DNA of 64,000 nucleotides. It comes from Dactylococcopsis salina PCC 8305 (GTDB lineage Bacteria; Cyanobacteriota; Cyanobacteriia; Cyanobacteriales; Rubidibacteraceae). The stretch spans positions 1,571,840 to 1,635,839 of the forward strand of contig NC_019780.1 in assembly GCF_000317615.1 (NCBI RefSeq), written 5' to 3'. The first letter of the stretch is position 1. Each line of letters begins with the position of its first letter. The translations under genes were made by a program, and so were the position numbers. The notes beneath the pieces are model-generated. The model was given only the letters and a program-made list of their open reading frames with translations. It searched no databases and was not told the origin of the DNA. Below are positions 9,068 to 17,085 of the stretch, one piece after another.

Positions 9068-9508
9068 TTATTTTTTCGGTTGGGGTAAAAACTGTTTTAA
9101 GATGGCTTTCGGTGCGCGATCCCAGCTATCCCGATGATCAGAGATTAATCCTTCTGAATTTAAGGTGTAAGTAGAATCGCCATTAAAGAAAATATTGGCT
9201 TCCCAGGGAACTCGTAATTTTCCGCGCACTGTCCACCAAACTTTGATAATATTTGTTTCTATTTGTTGGATATCATGGACATCAAAATAGATTTCGGTGA
9301 AGAATAAACGCGCATGAAATCGAAGCGTCCAGAAAATAATTCTATAGTTAAATTTACTCTGAAACAGATTAACTGGGTCTTTAAAAAAGATGTCAGAACT
9401 ATAGATTTTGTAGGAAATATCTTTTTGGAATAAATTAGGAAGATCGTGGGAAAGTTGCTCGATCGCGCTTTCGACTTTAGTTTGATAATCCGACTGAGTT
9501 AGAGACAT
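9068..9508 (-). CDS. DUF2358 family protein
   Basis: This 146-residue soluble protein has the DUF2358 pattern shared by cyanobacteria and plastids: an N-terminal DLPNLFQKDISYKIYSSDI segment, a FFTEIYFDVHDI strand, and the C-terminal EGLISDHRDSWDR block. The fold is probably SnoaL/NTF2-like. There is no known enzymatic activity and no signal peptide or membrane span. It reads leftward after chrA in the same direction with a 94-bp gap, so it could have its own promoter. The start is an ATG and the length is typical. Confidence 0.82.
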   Translation of the reverse strand: MSLTQSDYQTKVESAIEQLSHDLPNLFQKDISYKIYSSDIFFKDPVNLFQSKFNYRIIFWTLRFHARLFFTEIYFDVHDIQQIETNIIKVWWTVRGKLRVPWEANIFFNGDSTYTLNSEGLISDHRDSWDRAPKAILKQFLPQPKK

Positions 9509-9527
9509 AATCGTTTTGGTTATTAGT

Positions 9528-9635
9528 TCAGGTAATTGCTTATAATTGGTGTTGGGTTTCGCTTCGCTCCACCCAACCTACGTTTTATCTGATTACTGGT
9601 AACTGGTAACTGGTAACTGGTCACTGATCAGGTTC
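9528..9635. repeat. Decayed family B element plus GGTAACT heptamers
   Basis: AGTTCAGGTAATTGCTTATA followed by TTGGTGTTGGGTTTCGC (from about 9528) matches the left part of the elements at 6000 and 19207, but the terminal TATCA is missing. The right part is replaced by ACTGGTAACTGGTAACTGG heptamers and a TGATCAGGTTCT tail. It is an incomplete copy with no clean target duplication. Confidence 0.6.
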
Positions 9636-9683
9636 TCCCTTGCTAAACTAGCAATAAATCATAAACTTACTTGTGTTTAAACC

Positions 9684-11354
9684 GTGTTATCTATCATTAT
9701 TCAATCAACTCAACAAGTCCGTCAAACTCTATTCAATTATTGGACAATTGGCGTTTTCTTGGTGGCGCTTTTAATTGCTATTCCCATTTTATTTATTGTT
9801 GCCAGTGTTTTCGCTGATACAGGAGAAATTTGGCAACATTTAGCGACAACTGTGCTTCCAGAATATCTTAAAAACTCTTTTACCTTGATGGTTGGTGTCG
9901 GTTTCGGGGTTTCAATTATTGGTGTGGGAACAGCGTGGTTAGTGACCATGTGTCGCTTTCCTGGGAGTAGAATTTTAGAATGGGCGTTATTACTTCCCTT
10001 AGCTGCGCCGGCGTATCTTCTCGCTTATACTTATACCCATCTGTTAGACTTTTTTGGTCCGGTACAAACGGGGTTAAGATCGCTGTTTGGTTGGGTGAGT
10101 GTGAATGATTACTGGTTTCCAGAAGTTCGCAATATCTGGGGCGCGATCGCGATGCTGATTTTGGTATTATATCCTTACGTCTATTTGCTGGTGCGAGTTG
10201 CCTTTTTAGAGCAAGCAACAGGGACATTAGAAGCGAGTCGCTGTTTAGGGTGTAATCCCTGGAAAAGTTTCTTTACGGTGGCGCTTCCGTTGGCTCGTCC
10301 TGCGATCGCGTCTGGGGTAGCATTAGTATTAATGGAGACGTTGGGAGATTTTGGAACAGTTCAATATTTCGGTGTCACTACCTTTACCACTGGAATTTAT
10401 CGCACTTGGTTTGGGATGGGAGAACGTCTCGCGGCGGCGCAATTGGCAGCAGTTTTAATGTTCTTTGTTGCGATTTTAATTTTACTCGAACGATTATCTC
10501 GATCGCAAGCCCGTTATTATCAAGCAGGTAGCACTTATCAATCTCCGCCGAAACATCAATTATCTGGAATGCGAGCTATTTTTTCCCTGCTCGTTTGCAT
10601 TATACCGTTAACGTTTGGTTTCATTGTTCCTGCGGTTTATTTAAGTTATTTAACCGTTGCTAATGCTGAATATACTCTCAATAAAAGTTTCTGGGAGATT
10701 GCCCAAAACAGTTTGATTTTAGCAAGTATTACGGCTTTTTTAGGAAGCGCGATCGCGCTCTTTTTAGCCTATGGAAAACGTCAAGGAAAATCAGGATTAT
10801 TAAACTTTGGAGTGCGGATGTCGGCGATGGGTTATGCCATTCCTGGAACGGTAATTGCAGTGGGAATTTTAATTCCGGTTACGCGATTAGATAAAATAAT
10901 CGACAACTGGATGCGATCGACCTTTGATGTGTCTGTGGGATTAATTCTCAGTGGTACGATTACGGCGTTAATTTTTGCCTACTTAGTGCGTTTTCTTGCA
11001 GTTTCTTTTAATGCGGTTGAATCCAGTTTAGAGAAAATTAAACCTAGTTTAGACGAAGCCTCTCGAAGTTTAGGACATACTGTTAGCAGTACCTTATTAC
11101 GAGTTCATACCCCGTTGATGTGGGGAGGAATTTTAACCGCCGTGATGTTAGTTTTTGTGGACGTAATGAAAGAACTTCCCGCAACACTTCTCATTCGTCC
11201 TTTTAATTTTGATACTCTCGCCGTTCAAGTCTATCAATATGCCTCTGATGAACGCCTAATTGAAGCCGCCGCCCCAGCGTTAACGATTATTTTGGTAGGA
11301 ATTATCCCCGTCATTTTTTTGAGTTTTAGAATTGCCCAATCTCGAAATTATTAA
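9684..11354 (+). CDS. futB: Fe(III) ABC transporter permease (FutB/SfuB-like)
   Basis: This 556-residue inner-membrane permease has two fused BPD_transp_1 halves with about twelve membrane spans. Each half has an EAA loop for docking the ATPase: EASRCLGCNPWKSFFTVALP near residue 185 and EASRSLGHTVSSTLLRVHTP near residue 465. This duplicated form is typical of ferric iron uptake systems (FutB, SfuB). The binding protein (FutA) and ATPase (FutC) genes are not adjacent, as is common in cyanobacteria, where fut genes are scattered. The start is GTG 9684. I see no clear Fur box in the short repeat-containing upstream region. Confidence 0.85.
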   Translation: MLSIIIQSTQQVRQTLFNYWTIGVFLVALLIAIPILFIVASVFADTGEIWQHLATTVLPEYLKNSFTLMVGVGFGVSIIGVGTAWLVTMCRFPGSRILEWALLLPLAAPAYLLAYTYTHLLDFFGPVQTGLRSLFGWVSVNDYWFPEVRNIWGAIAMLILVLYPYVYLLVRVAFLEQATGTLEASRCLGCNPWKSFFTVALPLARPAIASGVALVLMETLGDFGTVQYFGVTTFTTGIYRTWFGMGERLAAAQLAAVLMFFVAILILLERLSRSQARYYQAGSTYQSPPKHQLSGMRAIFSLLVCIIPLTFGFIVPAVYLSYLTVANAEYTLNKSFWEIAQNSLILASITAFLGSAIALFLAYGKRQGKSGLLNFGVRMSAMGYAIPGTVIAVGILIPVTRLDKIIDNWMRSTFDVSVGLILSGTITALIFAYLVRFLAVSFNAVESSLEKIKPSLDEASRSLGHTVSSTLLRVHTPLMWGGILTAVMLVFVDVMKELPATLLIRPFNFDTLAVQVYQYASDERLIEAAAPALTIILVGIIPVIFLSFRIAQSRNY

Positions 11355-11390
11355 TTGAAATATTTATCTAAAGCCCCCCTTTCAAAGGCA

Positions 11391-11585
11391 GGGCTGTTTC
11401 ATTCTCGGTGTTAAAATCGAAAGCGATCACCTGAACCCCTTCTGGTACGTTCGATCGAGACGTTTTTCCTACTTTTTGGCTTTTTCATAAGAAAAAAGAG
11501 TCCTGAAATCTCCCCCATCTCCCTTGTCTCCCTTGTCTCCCCCATCTCCCTACCTCCCTTAATTTTAAAAGAATGAAACAGCCCC
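11391..11585. mobile_element. Possible 195-bp non-autonomous element
   Basis: GGGCTGTTTCATTCT at 11391-11405 is matched by AGAATGAAACAGCCC at about 11570-11585 as a perfect inverted repeat. The interior is non-coding and includes CTCCCTTGT/CTCCCCCAT tandem repeats. The pair sits inside a CCCCCCTTTCAAAGG...CGGGGGG hairpin unit, as if inserted into it. No target duplication is obvious. Confidence 0.5.
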
Positions 11586-11612
11586 CCAATCATCGGGGGG
11601 TTTGGGGGGATA

Positions 11613-12152
11613 TCAATTAGAAATATAACCCAATTCTTCCAGTTTTCCTAACACTTTTCCCACACTTTCATCTAAGGATTCTAAATCGGTGCGACATTCG
11701 ACAGTGGGATTCGTTGGCGGTTCATAAGGATCATCAATTCCCGTGAATTTTTCGATTTCTCCGGCTCTCGCTCTTTTGTATAATCCTTTTACATCTCGTT
11801 CTTCACAAACGTTTAAGGGCGCATTGACGAAAACTTCAACAAAGTTCCCAATTTGTCGTCCCACTTCTTCTCTCACTTCTCGATAAGGAGAAATAGCAGA
11901 AACCAGAACCATAACCCCATTACGAGTTAGTAGGTTAGCGACAAAGCCAATGCGACGAATGTTTGTGTCTCTGTCTTCTTTGCTAAAGCCTAACCCTTTC
12001 GTGAGGTTTTGACGGACGATATCCCCATCTAATACCTCTAGTTTCTCACAGTTGCGCGATCGAAGCTCTTGTTCTAAAGCCTTAGTAATCGTTGTTTTTC
12101 CCGCGCCACTCAAACCCGTTAACCAAACGGTAACACCACGATGTTCCATCAA
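11613..12152 (-). CDS. cysC: Adenylylsulfate kinase
   Basis: This 179-residue enzyme phosphorylates adenylylsulfate (APS) to PAPS in sulfate assimilation. The P-loop GLSGAGKTT is at residues 13-21, and the family blocks [20 protein letters not shown] and [22 protein letters not shown] follow, with the [12 protein letters not shown] motif. This is the normal length for a stand-alone CysC without a CysN fusion. The start is ATG 12152, giving [13 protein letters not shown]; the second methionine could equally be used. It is divergent from the tRNA-Ser gene and no other sulfate gene is adjacent. Confidence 0.95.
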   Translation of the reverse strand: MMEHRGVTVWLTGLSGAGKTTITKALEQELRSRNCEKLEVLDGDIVRQNLTKGLGFSKEDRDTNIRRIGFVANLLTRNGVMVLVSAISPYREVREEVGRQIGNFVEVFVNAPLNVCEERDVKGLYKRARAGEIEKFTGIDDPYEPPTNPTVECRTDLESLDESVGKVLGKLEELGYISN

Positions 12153-12323
12153 TAATTTCCTTACTGTTTATTAAAGGTTCACTCTTATTCAAAGCAACCT
12201 GATCATACAGCGAATCTTCAATCTCGTTAAGGAGACAAAACCCAGCGAGTGAGAAATTAGGTTCAAATGTGTAGGAGGCGCTCTTGAACTCTATCACTTA
12301 AACAGTTACAATATTTCAAGTCT

Positions 12324-12410
12324 GGAGAGGTGGCAGAGTGGTTGATTGCGGCGGTCTCGAAAACCGCTAGGGGTGCAAGCTCCTCGGGGGTTCGAATCCC
12401 CCCCTCTCCG
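12324..12410 (+). tRNA. tRNA-Ser (anticodon CGA)
   Basis: The 7-bp acceptor stem GGAGAGG pairs with CCTCTCC, followed by discriminator G. The anticodon stem-loop is GCGGT-CTCGAAA-ACCGC with anticodon CGA at 12358-12360. The long variable arm (GGGTGCAAGCTCC) and the TTCGAATCC T-loop are those of a class II serine tRNA. CCA is not encoded. Confidence 0.97.
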
Positions 12411-12475
12411 TTTCCAAATTCGGGAGAAAAACGTAAGATAGGGTTAATCTAGTTAATACCCCTTAGTTTTCAATC

Positions 12476-13150
12476 ATGGTGGCTCGAATTTTAATTGTGG
12501 AAGATGAAGCCAAACTCGCCCAATTTATTGAGTTAGAACTTCAATATGAAGGGTATGAGGTGACGATCGCCACTGATGGCTTCACTGGATTAACCCAAGC
12601 GCGAGAACTCAATCCCGATTTACTGATCCTCGATTGGATGTTACCTGGCATTTCTGGGTTAGAAATTTGTCGGCGGTTACGTCAAACCAATAACACCATT
12701 CCTGTGATTCTATTAACGGCAAAGGATGAGATTAGCGATCGAGTGGAAGGGTTAGACGCGGGGGCTGATGATTATGTGGTGAAACCCTTTAGCATTGAAG
12801 AATTATTTGCCCGTGTTCGCGCCCATCTTCGCCGCAACCACGAGGAAGAAACGGACACTTTCCAGTTTAGCGATCTTAAACTCAATACTAGCACCAGAGA
12901 AGTTTGTCGGCGCGATCGCGCGATCGAATTAACCGCAAAAGAGTTTGAATTACTGCGTTATCTTCTCCTCCATCCCCGTCAAGTGTTAACCCGTGACCAA
13001 ATTTTAGAACGAGTTTGGGGATATGATTTTATGGGAGATTCCAACATTATTGAAGTTTATATTCGTTATTTAAGATTAAAATTAGAAGAAAAAGGAGAAC
13101 CTCGCATCATTCAAACCGTGCGCGGTGTCGGTTATGTTTTACGAGAGTAA
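12476..13150 (+). CDS. OmpR/PhoB-family response regulator
   Basis: This 224-residue regulator has a receiver domain (1-120) with acidic D10/E11, phospho-acceptor Asp53 (LLILDWMLPG), Thr81 and Lys103 (VVKPF). It is joined to a winged-helix DNA-binding domain (about 125-222) with the LTAKEFELLRYLLLHP recognition region and the C-terminal TVRGVGYVLRE wing. No histidine kinase is adjacent, so its partner and target genes are unknown. It lies 66 bp downstream of the tRNA-Ser gene with its own ATG. The Uma2-type gene begins 6 bp after its stop, suggesting co-transcription. Confidence 0.93.
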   Translation: MVARILIVEDEAKLAQFIELELQYEGYEVTIATDGFTGLTQARELNPDLLILDWMLPGISGLEICRRLRQTNNTIPVILLTAKDEISDRVEGLDAGADDYVVKPFSIEELFARVRAHLRRNHEEETDTFQFSDLKLNTSTREVCRRDRAIELTAKEFELLRYLLLHPRQVLTRDQILERVWGYDFMGDSNIIEVYIRYLRLKLEEKGEPRIIQTVRGVGYVLRE

Positions 13151-13156
13151 ATAATC

Positions 13157-13732
13157 ATGATGAATGCAATTACAATCAATCTCCAATCTGTTGAATTAAC
13201 CGAAGAACAATTCTTTCAACTTTGTGCGAATAATCGGGATTTACGCTTAGAAAGAAATGCCCAAGGAGAACTCATAATTATGCCACCAACAGGAGGAGAA
13301 ACAGGAAATAGAAATGCTAGACTCACGCAGCAACTGATGAATTGGACGGATCAAGATGGCACAGGAATTGCGTTTGATTCTTCCACAGGATTTAAACTGC
13401 CTAATGGCGCAAATCGTTCGCCTGATGGGGCTTGGATTCCTCTATCTCGTTGGCAAGAATTAACGCAAAAACAAAAGGAAAAATTTATTCCCCTTTGTCC
13501 GAATTTTGTGATTGAACTGCGTTCTCCAACCGATAAACTAATTGATGTACAGAATAAAATGCAGGAATATCTTGATAATGGAACTGAGTTAGGATGGTTG
13601 ATTAATCCTCAAGATCAACAGGTGGAAATTTATCGTCAAAATCAAGGGATAGAAGTTTTAGATCAGCCTGATTTTTTGTCTGGAGAAGAGGTTTTACCTA
13701 ACTTTCAGTTAGATTTGCGTGCCATTTGGTAA
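13157..13732 (+). CDS. Uma2-family (DUF820) putative endonuclease
   Basis: This 191-residue protein has the PD-(D/E)XK-like fold shared by the large cyanobacterial Uma2/DUF820 family. Visible marks are LIIMPPTGGETG, the SPDGAWIP aspartate, FVIELRSPTDKL (the E-x-K/R-like core) and GWLINPQDQQVEIYR. Members are multi-copy in cyanobacteria and often associated with mobile DNA; the biological substrate is not established. It starts 6 bp after the response regulator. Its stop is only 1 bp from the stop of the convergent second regulator. A second family member is at 34108-34683. Confidence 0.87.
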   Translation: MMNAITINLQSVELTEEQFFQLCANNRDLRLERNAQGELIIMPPTGGETGNRNARLTQQLMNWTDQDGTGIAFDSSTGFKLPNGANRSPDGAWIPLSRWQELTQKQKEKFIPLCPNFVIELRSPTDKLIDVQNKMQEYLDNGTELGWLINPQDQQVEIYRQNQGIEVLDQPDFLSGEEVLPNFQLDLRAIW

Positions 13733-13733
13733 A

Positions 13734-14423
13734 TTATTCATCATTCATCAAACGATAACCTTTTCCATAAACAGTATGAATTAGGGTTGTTTCTCCAGGG
13801 GCTTCAATTTTACGGCGTAATAAACGCACTAAAGCGGCTAAAACGTTACTACTAGGAGTGCTATCTTCTCCCCAAAGATGTTGATAAATTTGTTGATGGG
13901 TTAACAGTTGTTCGGGAAATTGCATTAAATAGCTTAATAACTGGGTTTCCTTTTCTGAAAGTTCGATCGTCCTCCCATTGCGATAGGCGAGTTGATTGTC
14001 TCGATCGAGTTCTAATTCTCCAAATTGCAAGCGAGAAGTTGCCGAAATTTCGCAAGCCGATCGTCTTAATAACGCTCTCACTCTGGCTAAAAATTCTCGC
14101 AATTCAAACGGTTTAACAATATAATCATCCGCACCAACATCTAATCCTTCTACTCGATCGTCCACTGTATCTTTTGCGGTTAAAAATAAAACGGGTGTTT
14201 GATCACCGCTCGATCGAAGATTTCGACATAATTCAATTCCCGATTTTTCTGGCATTAACCAATCTAAAATTAACAGATGATAATTATTTTTTCCTGCTAA
14301 TTCTTCTCCCAGCACCCCATTATTTGCCACATCAACCTGATATCCTTCCTCAGTTAAAACACGAGAAAGCGGTGTTGTCAATTCTCGTTCATCATCCACT
14401 AACAAAATGTGCATCAGTTCCAC
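13734..14423 (-). CDS. OmpR/PhoB-family response regulator (second)
   Basis: This 229-residue regulator has a receiver with D10/D11, phospho-acceptor Asp54 (LLILDWLMPE), Thr83 and Lys104 (IVKPF). Its winged-helix output domain ends TVYGKGYRLMNDE. It is clearly distinct from the regulator at 12476, so this is not a recent duplication. No cognate kinase gene adjoins it. Start MELM is at 14423; the second methionine (MHILLVDDE) is an alternative and closer to the family's usual start. It converges with the Uma2 gene. Confidence 0.9.
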   Translation of the reverse strand: MELMHILLVDDERELTTPLSRVLTEEGYQVDVANNGVLGEELAGKNNYHLLILDWLMPEKSGIELCRNLRSSGDQTPVLFLTAKDTVDDRVEGLDVGADDYIVKPFELREFLARVRALLRRSACEISATSRLQFGELELDRDNQLAYRNGRTIELSEKETQLLSYLMQFPEQLLTHQQIYQHLWGEDSTPSSNVLAALVRLLRRKIEAPGETTLIHTVYGKGYRLMNDE

Positions 14424-14444
14424 CTTATAGGAAATACTCTAATA

Positions 14445-14497
14445 GTTGCGACAAATAAAGTTCATCAAGTTCCCCCAAACTTGGGGGTTAGGGGGCT
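14445..14497. repeat. 50-bp repeat, copy 1, with CCCCCAA hairpin
   Basis: GTTGCGACAAATAAAGTTC is followed by a CCCCCAAACTTGGGGG hairpin and TTAGGGGGCT. A copy in the same orientation with about five differences is at 15763-15814, so the pair flanks the PfkB-type gene. The hairpin core is the one seen also at 29558, 34745 and inside the elements at 19055 and 29643. Confidence 0.75.
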
Positions 14498-14631
14498 GGG
14501 CGTTTTCATTTAAACCGAGCGTGATTGCTCTTTCTTTCCCCCACCCTTACCGATTGATCCAAGAACAAAGCACAAACTTAATGATAAGATAGCAAGGTTG
14601 AAAATGATAAGGGCAGAAGAAGAAAAAGTGT

Positions 14632-15621
14632 ATGGCTAAATATAACGTCTATGGTATCGGAAACGCACTGTTGGACATTGAATTTAAAGTCACTCCCGAT
14701 GTCTTAACCAATTTAGGGATTGATAAAGGCGTAATGACTCTCATTGAAGCCGATCGTCAACAACAGTTGATTAATGATTTAGGCGACTATATGGGGAAAA
14801 AAAGCGGCGGCGGATCAGCTGCAAATACCATGTTTGCCATTAGTCAGTTTGGTGGAAAGTGTTTCTATTCCTGTAAAGTGGCTAATGATGCAATGGGAGA
14901 GTCTTATCTACAAGACTTAGTGGATTCTGGCATTGAAACCAATTTACAATATCAAGAGCGTGAACCTGGCATTACTGGACAATGTTTAGTCTTTGTCACC
15001 CCAGATGCCGATCGCACGATGAATACGCATTTAGGGATTTCTGCTCAGTTTTCCGAGAAAGAGTTAGTAGAAAGCGCGATCGAAGATGCAGAATACCTCT
15101 ATATGGAAGGATATCTCGTCACAGACCCCACCAGCAAGGCAGCAGCGATCAAAGCGCGAGAAATTGCCCAAAAAGCAGGAAATAAAGTCGCTCTTTCCCT
15201 GTCTGACTTAAATATGGCAAAATTCTTCAAGCAAGGATTCCTAGAAATGATCGGGGAAGGAATTGATTTAATTTTCGCCAACGAAACCGAAGCACTGACT
15301 ATGGGGGAAACCGAAGACTTGGCTCAAGCCTGTGACTACCTAAAAACCCTCAGTAAAGGCTTTGTGATTACTCGTGGTGCGAAGGGAGCATTGGCTTATG
15401 ATGGGGAAAATCTCATCGAAATTGCTCCCAATTCGGTGAAAGCAGTGGATACAGTCGGCGCTGGGGATATGTTCGCTGGTGCATTCCTTTACGGTGTGAC
15501 TCATGGCATGAGTTATGCTGATGCTGGAAAACTGGCTTCTGCTGCTTCTGCGCGTTTGGTGACAAGCTATGGTCCCCGTTTAGAGCCACAAGAAGCGAAA
15601 GAAATTCTGGCTCAAGTTTAA
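14632..15621 (+). CDS. PfkB-family sugar/nucleoside kinase, adenosine kinase-like
   Basis: This 329-residue ribokinase-fold enzyme transfers phosphate from ATP to a sugar or nucleoside hydroxyl. Marks are the N-terminal GIGNALLDIE, the KKSGGGSAANTMFAISQFGG substrate lid region, and the C-terminal PfkB signature DTVGAGDMFAGAF with the catalytic aspartate and anion hole. The overall sequence is closest to the adenosine kinase-like branch common in cyanobacteria; substrate assignment is by resemblance only. The start ATG lies after a spacer with AGGGCAGAAGAAG. It stands alone between two direct repeats. Confidence 0.88.
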   Translation: MAKYNVYGIGNALLDIEFKVTPDVLTNLGIDKGVMTLIEADRQQQLINDLGDYMGKKSGGGSAANTMFAISQFGGKCFYSCKVANDAMGESYLQDLVDSGIETNLQYQEREPGITGQCLVFVTPDADRTMNTHLGISAQFSEKELVESAIEDAEYLYMEGYLVTDPTSKAAAIKAREIAQKAGNKVALSLSDLNMAKFFKQGFLEMIGEGIDLIFANETEALTMGETEDLAQACDYLKTLSKGFVITRGAKGALAYDGENLIEIAPNSVKAVDTVGAGDMFAGAFLYGVTHGMSYADAGKLASAASARLVTSYGPRLEPQEAKEILAQV

Positions 15622-15760
15622 CCTGTAGGTTGGGTGGAAAGAAATGAAACCCAACACCGTAGGTTGGGTGGAAGGCAATGAAACCCAACATCAATCAGTG
15701 ACCAGTTAAGCAGTGACCAGTGACCAGTAGTTCTCAAACTTGATTACTGATCACTGTAAT
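15622..15760. repeat. Double GTAGGTTGGGTGGAA unit and CCAGTGA heptamers
   Basis: Two tandem copies of a 32-36 bp unit, GTAGGTTGGGTGGAA...GAAACCCAACA, lie at about 15625-15691. They are followed by CAGTGACCAGT heptamers and a TGATTACTGATCACTG palindrome. The unit is self-complementary (TTGGGT..ACCCAA) and could terminate the kinase transcript. Confidence 0.8.
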
Positions 15761-15762
15761 CG

Positions 15763-15814
15763 GTTGTTGCAAATAAAGCTCATCAAATCCCCCAATCTTG
15801 GGGGTTAGGGGGCT
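15763..15814. repeat. 50-bp repeat, copy 2
   Basis: GTTGTTGCAAATAAAGCTC plus the CCCCCAATCTTGGGGG hairpin and TTAGGGGGCT match the unit at 14445-14497 in the same direction. It ends just before the stop codon of the sphX-like gene. Confidence 0.75.
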
Positions 15815-15825
15815 AACCTTATCAG

Positions 15826-16893
15826 TTATTGATTCATTTCAAAATCAGTGGTGGATTTTGCTTCTTTCCGAAACAAATCTTCAATTTTGAAGCTAATGGG
15901 AGTTTTCCCTTCAAATACTGTTCCTACTTGTTTATTGTCCATTCGTTTCACGGCTAAGTTATAAATCTCATCTGGAAGCGGAATCGATCCCACTACGTTA
16001 ACAAAAGGTCTTCCCTGTGTGAGATAGTATTCCATAAACGCTTCTAGTGCTGGTTTATTTTCAAGAGCGTTAGCATTGACATAAACTAATAATGGGCGAG
16101 ATAACGGTTGATATTCGCCACTTCTGACCGTTTCTCGTGAAGGTATCACCCCCCCATCCCCATGATCAATGGCAAGTGCTTTTAAATCTCCCCGATTTTC
16201 CTCAAAATAAGAATAACCAAAATAGCCTAGGCTATAAAGGTCTTCACGAACACCACGCACGATTAGAGTATCGTCTTCGCTATCAATATAATCTTGGCGG
16301 CTGGCTTCTGCTTCACCGACGATCGCTTCTGTAAAATAGTCATAAGTCCCTGAGTCACTTCCAGCCCCATATAAGTTTAAGGGACGACGGGGCCAATCTG
16401 AACGCACCTGACTCCATTCCGTAATGTTATTCTCAGCGCTGGGTTGCCAGATTTCTTTTAATTCTTCAGTGGTAATGGTACTCACCCAATCGTTTTTCGG
16501 ATGAACTACAACTGTTAACGCATCATAAGCAACGGGTAATTCCAGATACTTCACTCCATTTTCTTCGCAAGTTTTCATTTCGGAAGCTGTAATTGGACGT
16601 GAGGCATTATTAATGTCCGTTTCTCCCGCACAAAAGCGACGAAATCCTCCTCCTGTTCCTGATATGTTGACTCTAATTTCTGGTTGATTAGAGGAAAGTA
16701 GTTGATATTCTTGGGCAATTTCATTAGTAATAGGATAGACGGTGCTTGATCCATCAACTTCAATCACCGTTTGAGAGGCATTACTTTGAGATTCATTACT
16801 GGGAGAACCACAGCTACTGGCAAATGTTACTACTCCTAGAAAAATAAATGCAGATTTGGTCATTTTTAAGGCTTTTCCTTGCTGGGTAATCAT
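15826..16893 (-). CDS. sphX: Phosphate-binding lipoprotein (PstS/SphX type)
   Basis: This periplasmic solute-binding protein should capture phosphate for an ABC importer. It begins at ATG 16893, 355 residues, because AAGGAG lies 8 bp upstream; a longer frame from 16914 would place that ribosome binding site inside the gene. A lipoprotein signal ends in the lipobox FASSC. The mature part has the phosphate-binding pattern: VDGSSTVYPIT near the start, ISGTGGGFRRFCAGETDINNASRPI, and YGAGSDSGTYDYF. pstABC are not adjacent, as for stand-alone sphX of Synechocystis. It is divergent from the kinase fusion, and the intergenic region contains a Pho box. Confidence 0.88.
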   Translation of the reverse strand: MITQQGKALKMTKSAFIFLGVVTFASSCGSPSNESQSNASQTVIEVDGSSTVYPITNEIAQEYQLLSSNQPEIRVNISGTGGGFRRFCAGETDINNASRPITASEMKTCEENGVKYLELPVAYDALTVVVHPKNDWVSTITTEELKEIWQPSAENNITEWSQVRSDWPRRPLNLYGAGSDSGTYDYFTEAIVGEAEASRQDYIDSEDDTLIVRGVREDLYSLGYFGYSYFEENRGDLKALAIDHGDGGVIPSRETVRSGEYQPLSRPLLVYVNANALENKPALEAFMEYYLTQGRPFVNVVGSIPLPDEIYNLAVKRMDNKQVGTVFEGKTPISFKIEDLFRKEAKSTTDFEMNQ

Positions 16894-17018
16894 TGCTTTA
16901 CTCCTTGAGTTCAAGATCGGGGGATTGTTTTGAGTTCAATATATCAAAAAAAATTGATACAATTGCGCTCGATCGAGTTTAGATAATTAAATTTTACAAA
17001 TAATCGCCAGTAAAATGA

Positions 17019-17057
17019 CTTAACTTTTTCATAATTAAATCTTAATTCTGTTATAAT
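17019..17057 (+). promoter_or_regulatory. Pho box (SphR site) with TATAAT -10
   Basis: Three 8-bp units spaced by 3 bp, CTTAACTT (17019), CATAATTA (17030) and CTTAATTC (17041), match the CTTAACCT-type repeats bound by the phosphate regulator SphR in cyanobacteria. TATAAT follows at 17052-17057, 3 bp after the last unit. The orientation serves the rightward gene at 17086. The divergent phosphate-binding gene begins 126 bp away and may share the site. Confidence 0.7.
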
Positions 17058-17085
17058 AGAAGCAGAGAAAATAACAGGATAGAGC

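Noticed and set aside
13734-14423. Calling this regulator RppA or NrsR
   Set aside because: The N-terminal sequence differs from what I recall of that subgroup, and there is no adjacent kinase, so a specific name is not supported.
16894-16914. Longer start of the phosphate-binding protein
   Set aside because: The extra codons contain the AAGGAG ribosome binding site of the ATG at 16893, and the lipoprotein signal fits the shorter form.
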